A DNA stretch of 64,000 nt from Bacillota bacterium. GTDB taxonomy: Bacteria; Bacillota; UBA4882; UBA8346. Location: contig JAKOTQ010000081.1 of NCBI GenBank assembly GCA_029776205.1, positions 1-64,000 of the forward strand, in the 5' to 3' direction. The translations under genes were made by a program, and so were the position numbers. This document shows positions 27,701 through 34,609 of this stretch, in pieces (the stretch's first letter is position 1; every line of letters begins with the position of its first letter). The notes under the pieces are model-generated. The model saw only the letters and a program-made list of their open reading frames with translations. It ran no database searches and had not been told where the DNA came from.

Positions 27701-28256
27701 TGTATCCAGGGAGAACAACACCTTTGATCTGACGACCACCCGTAAAGTGGCTGATATCGTTTTTGTCGTTCTGGACAGCGATGGCCATCCGCTGAGCGGC
27801 GCTGTAATTAGCAAAAGTTACAGCGATCCTACTGAAATCCTTGGTTATACTGACGGCACTGGCAGGTTCGAACTTAAAAACCAGCCGGCTGGCAATTACG
27901 CCTTTGACGTAACCAAAGAATTTTACAACGGTTGGACAAGCGTGGTAACAGTCAATCAGGATGGTGTTATAGAGAAAACGTTTACGTTAACCCGTCAAAC
28001 AGGCAATGTCAGGATCACAGTTAAAAACAGCAGCGAAGCGGGTATCGCCGGCGCAACGGTCACTCTGTCGGATGGTTCTGTACACATCGCCAACAGTATT
28101 GGCATTGTTAAAATGGATAATGTTCCCGCCGGTGAAATGAGTTTTACAGCGAGCGCGTCCGGCTATGTCAGTCGGAGCGTAACGAGAACAATTAACAAAG
28201 CTTACAATTCTTATGATTATAACGAGGTTACGATCACTCTGCCATTCGCCCCTTAG
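24738..28256 (+). CDS. Inverse autotransporter (intimin/invasin-like) with ten beta-sandwich repeats
   Basis: This 1172-residue surface protein has a signal peptide (residues 1-33, ending VPAYAA). Residues about 65-295 form an inverse-autotransporter beta-barrel: YSLETFQLFSKEPVDGRLGF, NLGVGLRWLSEDKSTIKGIN, AFYDYGFKHDLSRLGIGAEY and TKMQITPKLSMEMGYS are characteristic. A passenger of ten carboxypeptidase-regulatory/Ig-like repeats of about 80 residues follows to the C-terminus, with the pattern GTNPLxGATVRLTGNG...GTYTVEA. No LysM domain precedes the barrel, unlike most intimins. The barrel should sit in an outer membrane with the passenger displayed outside. AAGGAGG lies seven bases before ATG 24738, and a terminator follows. 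Such proteins are adhesins; the ligand here is unknown. Confidence 0.88.
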   Translation: MFISFNRLNKFFASLLVVVMLMTQSLALVPAYAATGGNAYGQNETTDDLTTKEKTARLLNQIIPHSIQNSKQQGPDWLKSTDISLSFADDLKPLYSLETFQLFSKEPVDGRLGFWQGRYAHRSSSDNTLNLGVGLRWLSEDKSTIKGINAFYDYGFKHDLSRLGIGAEYFKNRGEFRFNFYLPLSNDRFTSTTAQADGILYSYIRAVNGFDFELGTSLVNAPWLNLYASGFHYDNKHNADEDGYKLRTKMQITPKLSMEMGYSNSNLTSGDFYGKILFQLNNAAGPALYGSNTEAISSDISYKLLQKVERENDIKTETWDQLAAYTGEIHVTVTTDSGSPLQGALVQAYQNGKPAGIAATTGADGKAVLKGLSAGEYIVRADYFSASGNSPAVTVQKDQPADTAISLTVTGGNANVHVIDSTGISISGATVTAEAVGGSQGSWFSMAKNASTAAFTVTAVTGGDGIARFTYLPAGNYRFTVTDNARKMKSLAVNVTNGATSHGTVVLPASGGNIVAVICDATSKAAINGATVVLKNSSTVIEEKTTDSGGTAIFSGLAAGITYTLTASAANYDGNSTNIKVIDKETVAAGIALTPQNSEVIITVTNGTNPLQGATVRLTGNGEDRTATTNDSGEATFTNVPTGTYTVEASRDGYHANTTSVTVVSGQTASVTVDITRQTGSITLKVTNGTNPLSDVAVRLTGNGVNRSSVTNNSGEVSFTNIPTGTYTVEASKDSYETVSQEVTVVSNQTETVTIALTQITTETIRVTDGTNRLSGVTVSVTVNGQVITKTTNSQGMATFKLPSYNLYTFTFTKEGYHTKTITVWVNGGTELFTESLTRQTGNATITVTDGTNPLKGATVRLTGNGEDRNATTNDSGEASFANIPTGTYTLAATMDGYETGSQTVTVVRQQTETATIALAREMITVQIDILSDTGTKLSFASVNITGNGINDTKETSWNGGVTFTLPAGTYTLTATHTYYRTISQELVVSRENNTFDLTTTRKVADIVFVVLDSDGHPLSGAVISKSYSDPTEILGYTDGTGRFELKNQPAGNYAFDVTKEFYNGWTSVVTVNQDGVIEKTFTLTRQTGNVRITVKNSSEAGIAGATVTLSDGSVHIANSIGIVKMDNVPAGEMSFTASASGYVSRSVTRTINKAYNSYDYNEVTITLPFAP
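26548..27440 (+). repeat. Near-identical DNA repeats in the autotransporter passenger
   Basis: Passenger repeats 4, 5 and 7 (roughly 26545-26705, 26800-26950 and 27280-27430) are closely similar at the DNA level as well as in protein. All have ACNGGNACCAACCC, CGCCTGACRGGTAACGG and GGCACYTATACC. This is the expected source of repeat-number variation by recombination. Confidence 0.7.
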
Positions 28257-28318
28257 GAATAGCGACGTACCTGGTTATAAGTCCTCTCAGATCCTTTAGT
28301 AAACAAAACTAGATCTTT

Positions 28319-28356
28319 AACTCCGCCCGTAGCTTACGGGCGGAGTTGTGTTTTTA
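28319..28356 (+). terminator. Intrinsic terminator of the autotransporter gene
   Basis: AACTCCGCCCGTA pairs with TACGGGCGGAGTT around GCT (28319-28347), followed by GTGTTTTT. It lies 63 bases past the stop codon. Confidence 0.9.
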
Positions 28357-28383
28357 CCCGGATTATATTTATTTATCGGAAAA

Positions 28384-28599
28384 AGTAACAAAAAAGGAAC
28401 ATCCCCCAATGTCTCATCTGATGATACGGGCATAAACCGGGGTTTCCCGAGAACCACTGCTTATTTTGATTAATATTATAAACAGCGAACCAATTATCGC
28501 AAAAAAATGATTATCACGGGCGATTTTAATGAATGAATAACTCATGATGCCCAAATTTGGTTATCCGGGATTGACCGGATGATTTATCCCGTTATGTAG
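28384..28599 (+). pseudogene. Possible decayed endonuclease/exonuclease/phosphatase remnant
   Basis: A single frame broken by one TAA and one TGA contains DDTGINRGFPRTTAYFD, then MIITGDFNE (28507-28533), then IWLSGIDRMIYPVM. The order GDFNE followed by G-I/L-D-R-I/M-I/F is that of the EEP (exonuclease III-like) fold, with heavy shortening. The match rests on short motifs and is tentative. Otherwise the 28257-28602 gap holds only the terminator. Confidence 0.3.
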
Positions 28600-28611
28600 A
28601 GGGTGATGATA

Positions 28612-30075
28612 ATGGATAAAACCTTTTCTTCCAATCCCAATCCCCCCGGCCGGAAAGGTACAGGAAACAATCAATGCCAGCCTTTACCTGAGTCGCCGCA
28701 AATCAGTCCCGATTGTAACAATCTGATCCAAAATCCCAGCTTTGAAAGGGGTTTGGCGGACTGGATCACAGATAATGTGGAAGTAACCGACGATAGTCCT
28801 TTTGAGGGCACCCAAGTTGCCAGGTTGGGAGCCGGAGTCGCCAGTATGTTTCAAGATGTTTCGCTCATCGATACGGGCCTAACTCCGTTGTTCCTCAGTT
28901 TTTATATCGAAGGTACGTCTTTTAATGATGGCAATTTAATTGTCGAAGTATTATGGCTGGATAACACTTTCAACCAAATCGGCATTGGCCTACGGCAGTT
29001 TATCCCGCCCAGTCTTCGTTTGCCTACCAGGGTAAGTTTTTTTGATATAACCGATCAACCGCCGGCAGGAACAGCCTGGGCCCGGTTGCAATTTAGCAAG
29101 GGGCAAGGTGCGGTAGCGGCTGAAGACTTTATTAAAATTGACCAGGTCATTCTCACGCCGGTTAACTCCGGCAATTTAGTCCAAAATCCCGGTTTTGAAC
29201 TGGGACTCACCGGATGGACTGCAACCGGTTTTACACCGAATTTTACTGAAGCCTTCACCGGGCTGAGCCAGGCCGTAGGGGAGGTAAGCGGCGGCACTTT
29301 ATTTCAGGATATACCGCTCACTCATTTACCGGCTAATACGCCCCTATTGGTTTCTTTTGCAGTCCGCAGCCTCCAGACCTCCAATGGCGAATTGACAGTC
29401 CAAGTTCTCTGGCTCAATGCGGCTGGTAACCCGATTGGTCCCCCCGGATTGGATGTCTTTATTCCCCATGATACATTGGACCAACAGGTAAATTACTTTA
29501 CCTATCTGGCGCTTACCCAACCGGCCCCATTTAATGCGGTGACGGCACGCATTCTTTTTACCACCCGCGAACCGACAGTCTTTGTTGACCAGGTCATTTT
29601 GGCGGCAGCCAAAACAACCAATTTGATACAAAACCCTAGTTTCGAAAGGGGTTTGGACCATTGGACCGCTATAAATTGGACGGCAGAAACTTCCGGCCTT
29701 GCTTATGAAGGAACCATGGTGGCCCGGGGAGCTGCCAACGGCGGAGTGATATTCCAGGAGATTGCTCTGGATAACGCCGTAGGCCAATGTTTCTTATTCA
29801 ATTATGCCATTTCCAATCAGAGAGCCGATCTGCTGGCCGAAATCGTATGGTTGGACAGCCAAAACCGGGAGATCGGGAAAGGGCTTATTCTGGTAACTCC
29901 CGCAGTTGAACGGGAAAATGATGTGTGGGTGACTTATAGCGGAATCACTGAACCGGCGCCTCCGGGTACGGCAAAAGCCCGGGTACAATTTATCAAAGGC
30001 CAGTCCGGGATTCCCCTCGATCTTGACAAAGTGGTATTGGGCCGCCTGGGTAACAGCAAATCTGGTCAGGGATAA
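28612..30075 (+). CDS. Surface protein of three lectin-like (NTTRR-F1-like) repeats
   Basis: This protein of about 487 residues has a short proline-rich N-terminus and three tandem jelly-roll-like repeats of about 150 residues. They start NLIQNPSFERGLADW, NLVQNPGFELGLTGW and NLIQNPSFERGLDHW and end near DQVIL. In each repeat the middle part carries EVLWLDNTFNQIG-like and AxARLQFxKGQ-like strands. The NL(I/V)QNPSFE..W pattern is that of NTTRR-F1-type domains, which are found on spore-surface proteins of Firmicutes, usually before collagen repeats. No collagen or signal peptide is present here, which fits a spore-coat protein assembled from the mother cell. AGAGGG lies eight bases before ATG 28612. 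Family assignment is moderate; carbohydrate binding is inferred from the fold type. Confidence 0.7.
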   Translation: MDKTFSSNPNPPGRKGTGNNQCQPLPESPQISPDCNNLIQNPSFERGLADWITDNVEVTDDSPFEGTQVARLGAGVASMFQDVSLIDTGLTPLFLSFYIEGTSFNDGNLIVEVLWLDNTFNQIGIGLRQFIPPSLRLPTRVSFFDITDQPPAGTAWARLQFSKGQGAVAAEDFIKIDQVILTPVNSGNLVQNPGFELGLTGWTATGFTPNFTEAFTGLSQAVGEVSGGTLFQDIPLTHLPANTPLLVSFAVRSLQTSNGELTVQVLWLNAAGNPIGPPGLDVFIPHDTLDQQVNYFTYLALTQPAPFNAVTARILFTTREPTVFVDQVILAAAKTTNLIQNPSFERGLDHWTAINWTAETSGLAYEGTMVARGAANGGVIFQEIALDNAVGQCFLFNYAISNQRADLLAEIVWLDSQNREIGKGLILVTPAVERENDVWVTYSGITEPAPPGTAKARVQFIKGQSGIPLDLDKVVLGRLGNSKSGQG

Positions 30076-30090
30076 TCAATTTGGAAGTTC

Positions 30091-30200
30091 AGGGGCGTCC
30101 GGCCACCCTCTGATTCGGATGGTGCAGGAGGGCGAACAGCGCCTCCTGTCGACAGGCAAAGCATTTGCATCCATATAAACAACTTTTGAATAACGGGCCA
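30091..30200 (+). repeat. Dispersed intergenic hairpin repeat, copy B
   Basis: This is the fullest copy: GTCCGGCCACCCTCTGATTC, then a hairpin with CAGGAGG and CCTCCTG arms (loop of about ten), GACAGGCAAAGCATTTGCAT and TTTTGAATAACGG. Copies A (2452-2540) and C (37511-37590) match over most of this. The gap 30076-30396 holds this repeat and no gene. Confidence 0.65.
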
Positions 30201-30329
30201 ATTTGAGGATTGAAACCTTCGGCTGCTCACCTCTACAGACCCCGGAAAATCGAATGATCACAATAAAATTCATTACAATGGATTAATGTATAATCACAAC
30301 ATATTCCAAACGCCCATCATGTTCTCCGT

Positions 30330-30356
30330 ACCTTTCAGCAGATATTTTCATATCAT
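30330..30356 (+). promoter_or_regulatory. Possible SigK/SigE-type promoter of the TasA-like gene
   Basis: CATATCAT (30349-30356) matches the CATANNNT -10 box of mother-cell sigma factors, and an AC dinucleotide at 30330-30331, 17 bases upstream, fits the minimal SigK -35. The -35 evidence is thin. Confidence 0.3.
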
Positions 30357-30396
30357 CTATATTGAAATCCCAAAAACCAGAATTGGGGTGATTTAA

Positions 30397-30855
30397 TTGC
30401 CATTCACCTTTTCACAAACCAATCTAAACAATGATTTAGAAACCTATGACCTTGCCATTTCGATCAACCCGACCAACGCCATCATCAACCAAACGATAGA
30501 AGCCGGTGATGTCGTCGTAGGTTCTATCGGTGTCGCCAATACCGGCCAGGTCAATGCCGATGTGTATTTAACTGCAGACTGGGGACCGGCATCCGGAACC
30601 ACCGACAGGGAAGCCACCCTCCTTGCCAATGCGCTGACTGTCAGCGTATTCCTGTCAGAAGACCCTGCGCCAACCCAACAATACATCGGCAGCTTTATCG
30701 GGCTCATCGACCAAAGGGTCATCACCGGACTGACTCCAGCGTCTGATACCCAGATCAATATATCCGTTGGATTGCCGGGCACCCGAAGCGGGCCTACCCT
30801 GCTCGGAAAAGCCATCAATACGGATTTTGTTTTTATCGCAGTATCGGTCGAGTAG
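30397..30855 (+). CDS. TasA/camelysin-like fibre protein without signal peptide
   Basis: This 152-residue protein resembles the core of TasA/CalY (camelysin) proteins, which form biofilm fibres or spore-surface layers. The family pattern is visible as IEAGDVVVGSIGVANTGQVN, then DVYLTADW, LLANALTVSVFL, YIGSFIGLIDQRVI and a final TQINISVGLP strand. Canonical family members have an N-terminal signal sequence, but this one starts directly with PFTFSQTNLNNDLETYDLAI. It is either cytoplasmic in the mother cell (coat-type assembly) or exported by another route. The start is a TTG at 30397 after a GGGGTGA site. It lies upstream of three glycosyltransferase genes, and a glycosylated surface protein is a reasonable guess. 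Confidence 0.6.
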   Translation: MPFTFSQTNLNNDLETYDLAISINPTNAIINQTIEAGDVVVGSIGVANTGQVNADVYLTADWGPASGTTDREATLLANALTVSVFLSEDPAPTQQYIGSFIGLIDQRVITGLTPASDTQINISVGLPGTRSGPTLLGKAINTDFVFIAVSVE

Positions 30856-30926
30856 TTATCTATAAAAGCACAGGAGTCGGTTCCCCGGAACCGGCTCTTT
30901 TGCATAATATGCATATGGTGATAACG

Positions 30927-32048
30927 ATGAGTAAAGGCAGAGTTGGAATTCTTACCTCCTACCACATCCACAACGACGGCAAGCGAATGATCTACGGCGG
31001 CGCGGAACGCTACGGCATTGAATTTACCAAACTTCTCCTGGAAATGGGATACAGCGTAGAATGGTGGCAAATCGGCTCCGGTTGGGAGCAGGAGATCCTT
31101 CCGGGAGTTCCTCTTTACAGTATCCCGGTGGGTGAGGCAGAATACCAAACCTGCCCTGCCCTTAACCATGCTTTCCATGAACAAGCCAACCGCATTGATT
31201 ATGCGGTTTATTTCAGTACATTATTGGCCTATCCTCAGGCCTTTAAGAAAAGCATCTCCATCTCCCATGGCATCTATTGGGATTATCCCACCTGGGAAAG
31301 GATCGTCCCTACTGAACGACATCGCAGGGAATGGCGTTACCGGTGGTGGAGCGCATTAAACCGGCCTGAAGCTGTCGTCTCCTGTGACACAGCGACTATC
31401 CGATATATCAATGCCACCTGGCCCGGATTAAGTGAAAAATTGATCTACATACCCAATTTCGTCGACTTGAAAAGCTTTTATCCCTTAAAAGAAAAGCCGC
31501 CCCGGGAAACCGTCCGGATCCTCTATCCCCGCCGGCTGACCTCTGTCCGGGGGATCTACGAAACCATCGCTGCCATCGAAAAATTGACAGCCCGGTTTCC
31601 CCAGGCGGAGTTTCATATCGTCGGCCGCGGCCATAACGATCATCACGAAGGAGATCTGCTGCGCTGGGCCAGTCAATATGAGCAGGTCTATTATTACTGG
31701 CGGCCGCCTCACCAAATGCCGGAGGTTTACCGCCAGATGGACATCGCCATCATTCCGACTAAGGCATCCGAAGGCACCTCCCTCTCCTGTCTGGAAGCGA
31801 TGGCTTCCGGCTGTGCGGTGGCTGCCGGTTGTACCGGAGGCCTGACCGATCTGATTATCCCCGAGTACAATGGCTTATTGCTCCGGCCGCTAAATACCCG
31901 GACCTTAACCGAGGCTTTAGCCCCCCTGATCGAAGACCCGGAACTACGACAACGGCTGGGCACAAACGCCAGGGCCACCTCTGAGGCGTTCTCTTTGGAA
32001 AAATGGAAGAATCGCTGGCGTAAAGTGATCGAAACCGTTTTTCATTAA
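30927..32048 (+). CDS. GT-B fold glycosyltransferase (family 1/4-like), first copy
   Basis: This protein of about 373 residues has a Rossmann-type N-terminal half (GRVGILTSYHIHNDGKRMIYGG, then ERYGIEFTKLLLEMGYSVEWW) and a C-terminal glycosyltransferase family 1 half: IPNFVDLKSFYPL, LYPRRLTSVRGIYETIAAIEKL, FHIVGRGHNDHH and IAIIPTKASEGTSLSCLEAMASG with the E-x7-E type donor-binding motif near residue 290. It has no signal peptide. I start it at the ATG at 30927, five bases after GGTGA; an upstream ATG at 30909 is possible. The neighbouring gene (32068-33201) is a diverged duplicate. The triplet with a family 2 enzyme suggests stepwise building of a short glycan on a surface protein. Confidence 0.88.
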   Translation: MSKGRVGILTSYHIHNDGKRMIYGGAERYGIEFTKLLLEMGYSVEWWQIGSGWEQEILPGVPLYSIPVGEAEYQTCPALNHAFHEQANRIDYAVYFSTLLAYPQAFKKSISISHGIYWDYPTWERIVPTERHRREWRYRWWSALNRPEAVVSCDTATIRYINATWPGLSEKLIYIPNFVDLKSFYPLKEKPPRETVRILYPRRLTSVRGIYETIAAIEKLTARFPQAEFHIVGRGHNDHHEGDLLRWASQYEQVYYYWRPPHQMPEVYRQMDIAIIPTKASEGTSLSCLEAMASGCAVAAGCTGGLTDLIIPEYNGLLLRPLNTRTLTEALAPLIEDPELRQRLGTNARATSEAFSLEKWKNRWRKVIETVFH

Positions 32049-32067
32049 ATGCTGAAGGTGACATGGA

Positions 32068-33201
32068 ATGAGTAAAGGATCTGTTGCCATCGCCACATTA
32101 AAGTTAATCGATCCGGCCACCGGAAAGTTTATCTCTGACTATCGGCGGCAGTATGCCATCGAACTATCCGGATTACTCCGGGAGCTTGATTATGAAGTGG
32201 CCTGGTTTCAGCCGGGAAAGGGCTGGCAGAGCCTCTTGATTCCGGACGTTCCACTGTATGGCGTCCTGCAGGACGAAGCCCAGCTTTTCACCTGGCCGGT
32301 GACTTCCGATGATTTCTACGAAAAAACCCACGAGTTCGACTGGGCTATCTATTTCGACTTCGTCCTGGCCTACCCGCAGGCCCGCGAATCATCCATCGCT
32401 ATCGCCCACGGTATGACCTGGGATGAACCCTTATTTGAATCCAAGCTGCCCACCGAAGCGGAACGGGAAGAATGGAAACGCCGTCTCTGGATGGCATTGC
32501 GTGCGCCTCAAAAAGTAGTAGCTATAGAGAGCGGCCTTATCCATTGGGCTACCGCCACCTGGCCCGGACTTTTTCACACTTTTGAGTATATTCCCAACTT
32601 CATCCCTGCCTGGGCTAAGGAAGAATCCCCGAACACGGAAAAATCGAATATGCCGGAATCCGGCCCAGGCCCAATCAGGATCCTATTCCCGGGCCCTCTC
32701 ACCCCTGAAGCCGGGATCAGCGAAACCATCCGGGCCATGGAAACCTTGTTGGAAAGGGATGACCGTATCCACTTTTATTGGGTGAACACCGGCCCGGAAG
32801 CTACAGTGAAATATCTGACAGAATGGTTCGAAAAGCATCCCCGCAGTTGTTTACTGGCCGAACCGGTGACCCGGAAAACCCTTGAACAGGCTGATATCGT
32901 CTTATTTCCGGGTAAAAGCTTTCAGGAAACGGATATGATCTGCCTGGCGGCCATGTCCTTCGGTAAAACTGTCATTGTCGGCCAAAACAGCGGCCTCGCC
33001 GATATCGTCATCCATGATCATAACGGCCTCATTATCAATCCAACCGAGAAAACATTGATTGAAGGGATTCAGCATCTGATTAACTCGCCGGAGGAACGCC
33101 GTGACCTGGGAAACCATGCCCGGGCCGTTGCCCGGTATTTCACCTTGCCGGCCTGGCGGCAACGCTGGCAGCGCCTCATTGAAAAAACATTCCGAGAGTG
33201 A
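32068..33201 (+). CDS. GT-B fold glycosyltransferase, second (paralogous) copy
   Basis: This 377-residue protein is a paralogue of the previous gene: both begin MSKG, share YGVLQDEAQ/YSIPVGEAE and IAHGMTWDEP/ISHGIYWDYP segments, and have ATWPGL and YIPNF at the same places. The C-terminal half contains IRILFPGPLTPEAGISETIRAME and IVLFPGKSFQETDMICLAAMSFG. Here the ExxxxxxxE donor motif is degraded (QETDMICLAAM; the first glutamate is one or two positions displaced), so donor specificity may differ or activity may be low. The start follows GAAGGTGACATGGA. It lies 19 bases after the first copy and ten bases before the family 2 enzyme, clearly in one operon. Confidence 0.85.
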   Translation: MSKGSVAIATLKLIDPATGKFISDYRRQYAIELSGLLRELDYEVAWFQPGKGWQSLLIPDVPLYGVLQDEAQLFTWPVTSDDFYEKTHEFDWAIYFDFVLAYPQARESSIAIAHGMTWDEPLFESKLPTEAEREEWKRRLWMALRAPQKVVAIESGLIHWATATWPGLFHTFEYIPNFIPAWAKEESPNTEKSNMPESGPGPIRILFPGPLTPEAGISETIRAMETLLERDDRIHFYWVNTGPEATVKYLTEWFEKHPRSCLLAEPVTRKTLEQADIVLFPGKSFQETDMICLAAMSFGKTVIVGQNSGLADIVIHDHNGLIINPTEKTLIEGIQHLINSPEERRDLGNHARAVARYFTLPAWRQRWQRLIEKTFRE

Positions 33202-33210
33202 GGGATCTCG

Positions 33211-33924
33211 ATGTCAAGCACCATACCGAAATTAACTGCCATGATGCTCGTCCGTAACGAAGCCGATCGTTATCTTCATGACGTATTATCCGAGCTGTCA
33301 ACCTTTGTTGATGAAATCATCATCCTGGACGACGGTTCAACCGACGGCACCCCCGATATCTGTCTCTCCTTTCCCAAGGTCCGGCTTTACCGGGAAACCG
33401 AATCCCTGATGGCACAGGACGAGAGCCTTGCCAGGATGAAATTATGGGATTACACCGTCAGCCATGATCCGGAATGGATCCTGGCCATTGATGCCGATGA
33501 AATTTTCGAAAAACGGATGACTCATGAAGTGGCCGGATTGATTAACCAGGATGAATTTGACGCTGTCGAATTCCGGCTGTTTGATTTTTGGGGCGATCGG
33601 GAACATTACCGGGTGGACGGATATTGGGATCCCTGGGTAAAAAAAGTTCGCATGCTGTTCCGGTATAACCCCAATCAGGCCTATTCCTGGCCCAGGCAGA
33701 AGCTTCACTGCGGCAGAATTCCTTTAGAAGCAAGAGGACCCATGTTGGTCTACCAATCGGACATCCGGGTTAAACATTACGGCTGGGTTCGGACAGAGGA
33801 TATTCAAAAAAAATATTTACGCTATAAAGAGCTTGATGACAGCTCCCATCTACAAAGCGTCCTGGATCCTCCGGAAAAAATAAAACTGGAATCATGGATT
33901 CCGGAAAAGGTCCTTCCGTTTTGA
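33211..33924 (+). CDS. GT-A fold glycosyltransferase (family 2)
   Basis: This 237-residue protein is a family 2 glycosyltransferase. Visible motifs are LTAMMLVRNEADRYLHDVLSEL (8-29), IIILDDGSTDGTPDI (35-50) binding the nucleotide sugar, and ILAIDADEIFEKRM, the DxD-type metal site near 90-97. A VEFRLFDFWGDREHYR segment and the C-terminal HYGWVRTEDIQKKYLRYKELD complete the pattern seen in bacterial LPS/teichoic or spore glycosyltransferases. GAGGGATCTCG precedes the ATG. It ends the three-gene glycosyltransferase set; the next gene is 104 bases away. Confidence 0.88.
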   Translation: MSSTIPKLTAMMLVRNEADRYLHDVLSELSTFVDEIIILDDGSTDGTPDICLSFPKVRLYRETESLMAQDESLARMKLWDYTVSHDPEWILAIDADEIFEKRMTHEVAGLINQDEFDAVEFRLFDFWGDREHYRVDGYWDPWVKKVRMLFRYNPNQAYSWPRQKLHCGRIPLEARGPMLVYQSDIRVKHYGWVRTEDIQKKYLRYKELDDSSHLQSVLDPPEKIKLESWIPEKVLPF

Positions 33925-34028
33925 AAATGAGTTTCGATTATATTATACTTTCCTACATCACTGATCCATAAACCGTTCTCACATCCATGTAAAAACTGAA
34001 TCCAAGCGAAGGCAGGGGTTTAGGGAGA

Positions 34029-34520
34029 ATGTTTACCACCATTGCCACCAATAAGGGAAACTATTTGGGGATATCTGATGCCTTTTCCGTTCCGATTCTT
34101 ACCGATGTTGTCATTCAGGAACAGGACGTCAGCTGTCTTCTTAAAAAAACCCATGTACCGGCAAAAAAGGTTATCAAAGTGGAGCGATGTTGCACCGAAG
34201 TTAAAGATGTCTGTATCAGGGTCTTAAAAGACCGGATTTTCCTTACCGGATATGCCTGCCAGTCAATATTTCTGGTTGGTGGGGACAATGTTCTATTTTG
34301 TGAATCAATTACTGATCCCTTTACCATCTCTTCACCCGTTAAAGGCCTGTCTCCCGGGATGACCGTCCATTGGCAGGTAACAAATAGGGAATACACCAAA
34401 ATCATGACTCCTCGATTAATTTCATACCTTAATGAAATAACCTTTCATCTTCAGATTCTGAAGCAAGAAACATTGTGGGTAAAAACCCGGGCCGTCATTT
34501 CACCGACAAACCAGTTCTAG
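34029..34520 (+). CDS. SPOCS (DUF3794, SipL-like) spore protein
   Basis: This 163-residue protein carries a single DUF3794/SPOCS domain like the three in SipL/SpoIVA-binding proteins and in spore coat proteins. The family pattern is readable in KVIKVERCCTEVKDVCIRVL, then DRIFLTGYACQSIFLVG, FTISSPVKGLSPGMTVHW and VTNREYTKIM. The rest is short and without a LysM domain. It begins at ATG 34029. Its ribosome site is awkward (TAGGGAGA abutting the ATG, with an AGGGG at ten bases). The domain supports the view that 28.6-34.5 kb is concerned with the spore surface. Confidence 0.6.
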   Translation: MFTTIATNKGNYLGISDAFSVPILTDVVIQEQDVSCLLKKTHVPAKKVIKVERCCTEVKDVCIRVLKDRIFLTGYACQSIFLVGGDNVLFCESITDPFTISSPVKGLSPGMTVHWQVTNREYTKIMTPRLISYLNEITFHLQILKQETLWVKTRAVISPTNQF

Positions 34521-34609
34521 TACTTTTAACATTTAAATAAAGTGTTTATAGTATTTTTTGAAAAAACTCAACAAAATTAAGACTCATATTTACTATTAGC
34601 CAATACTAA

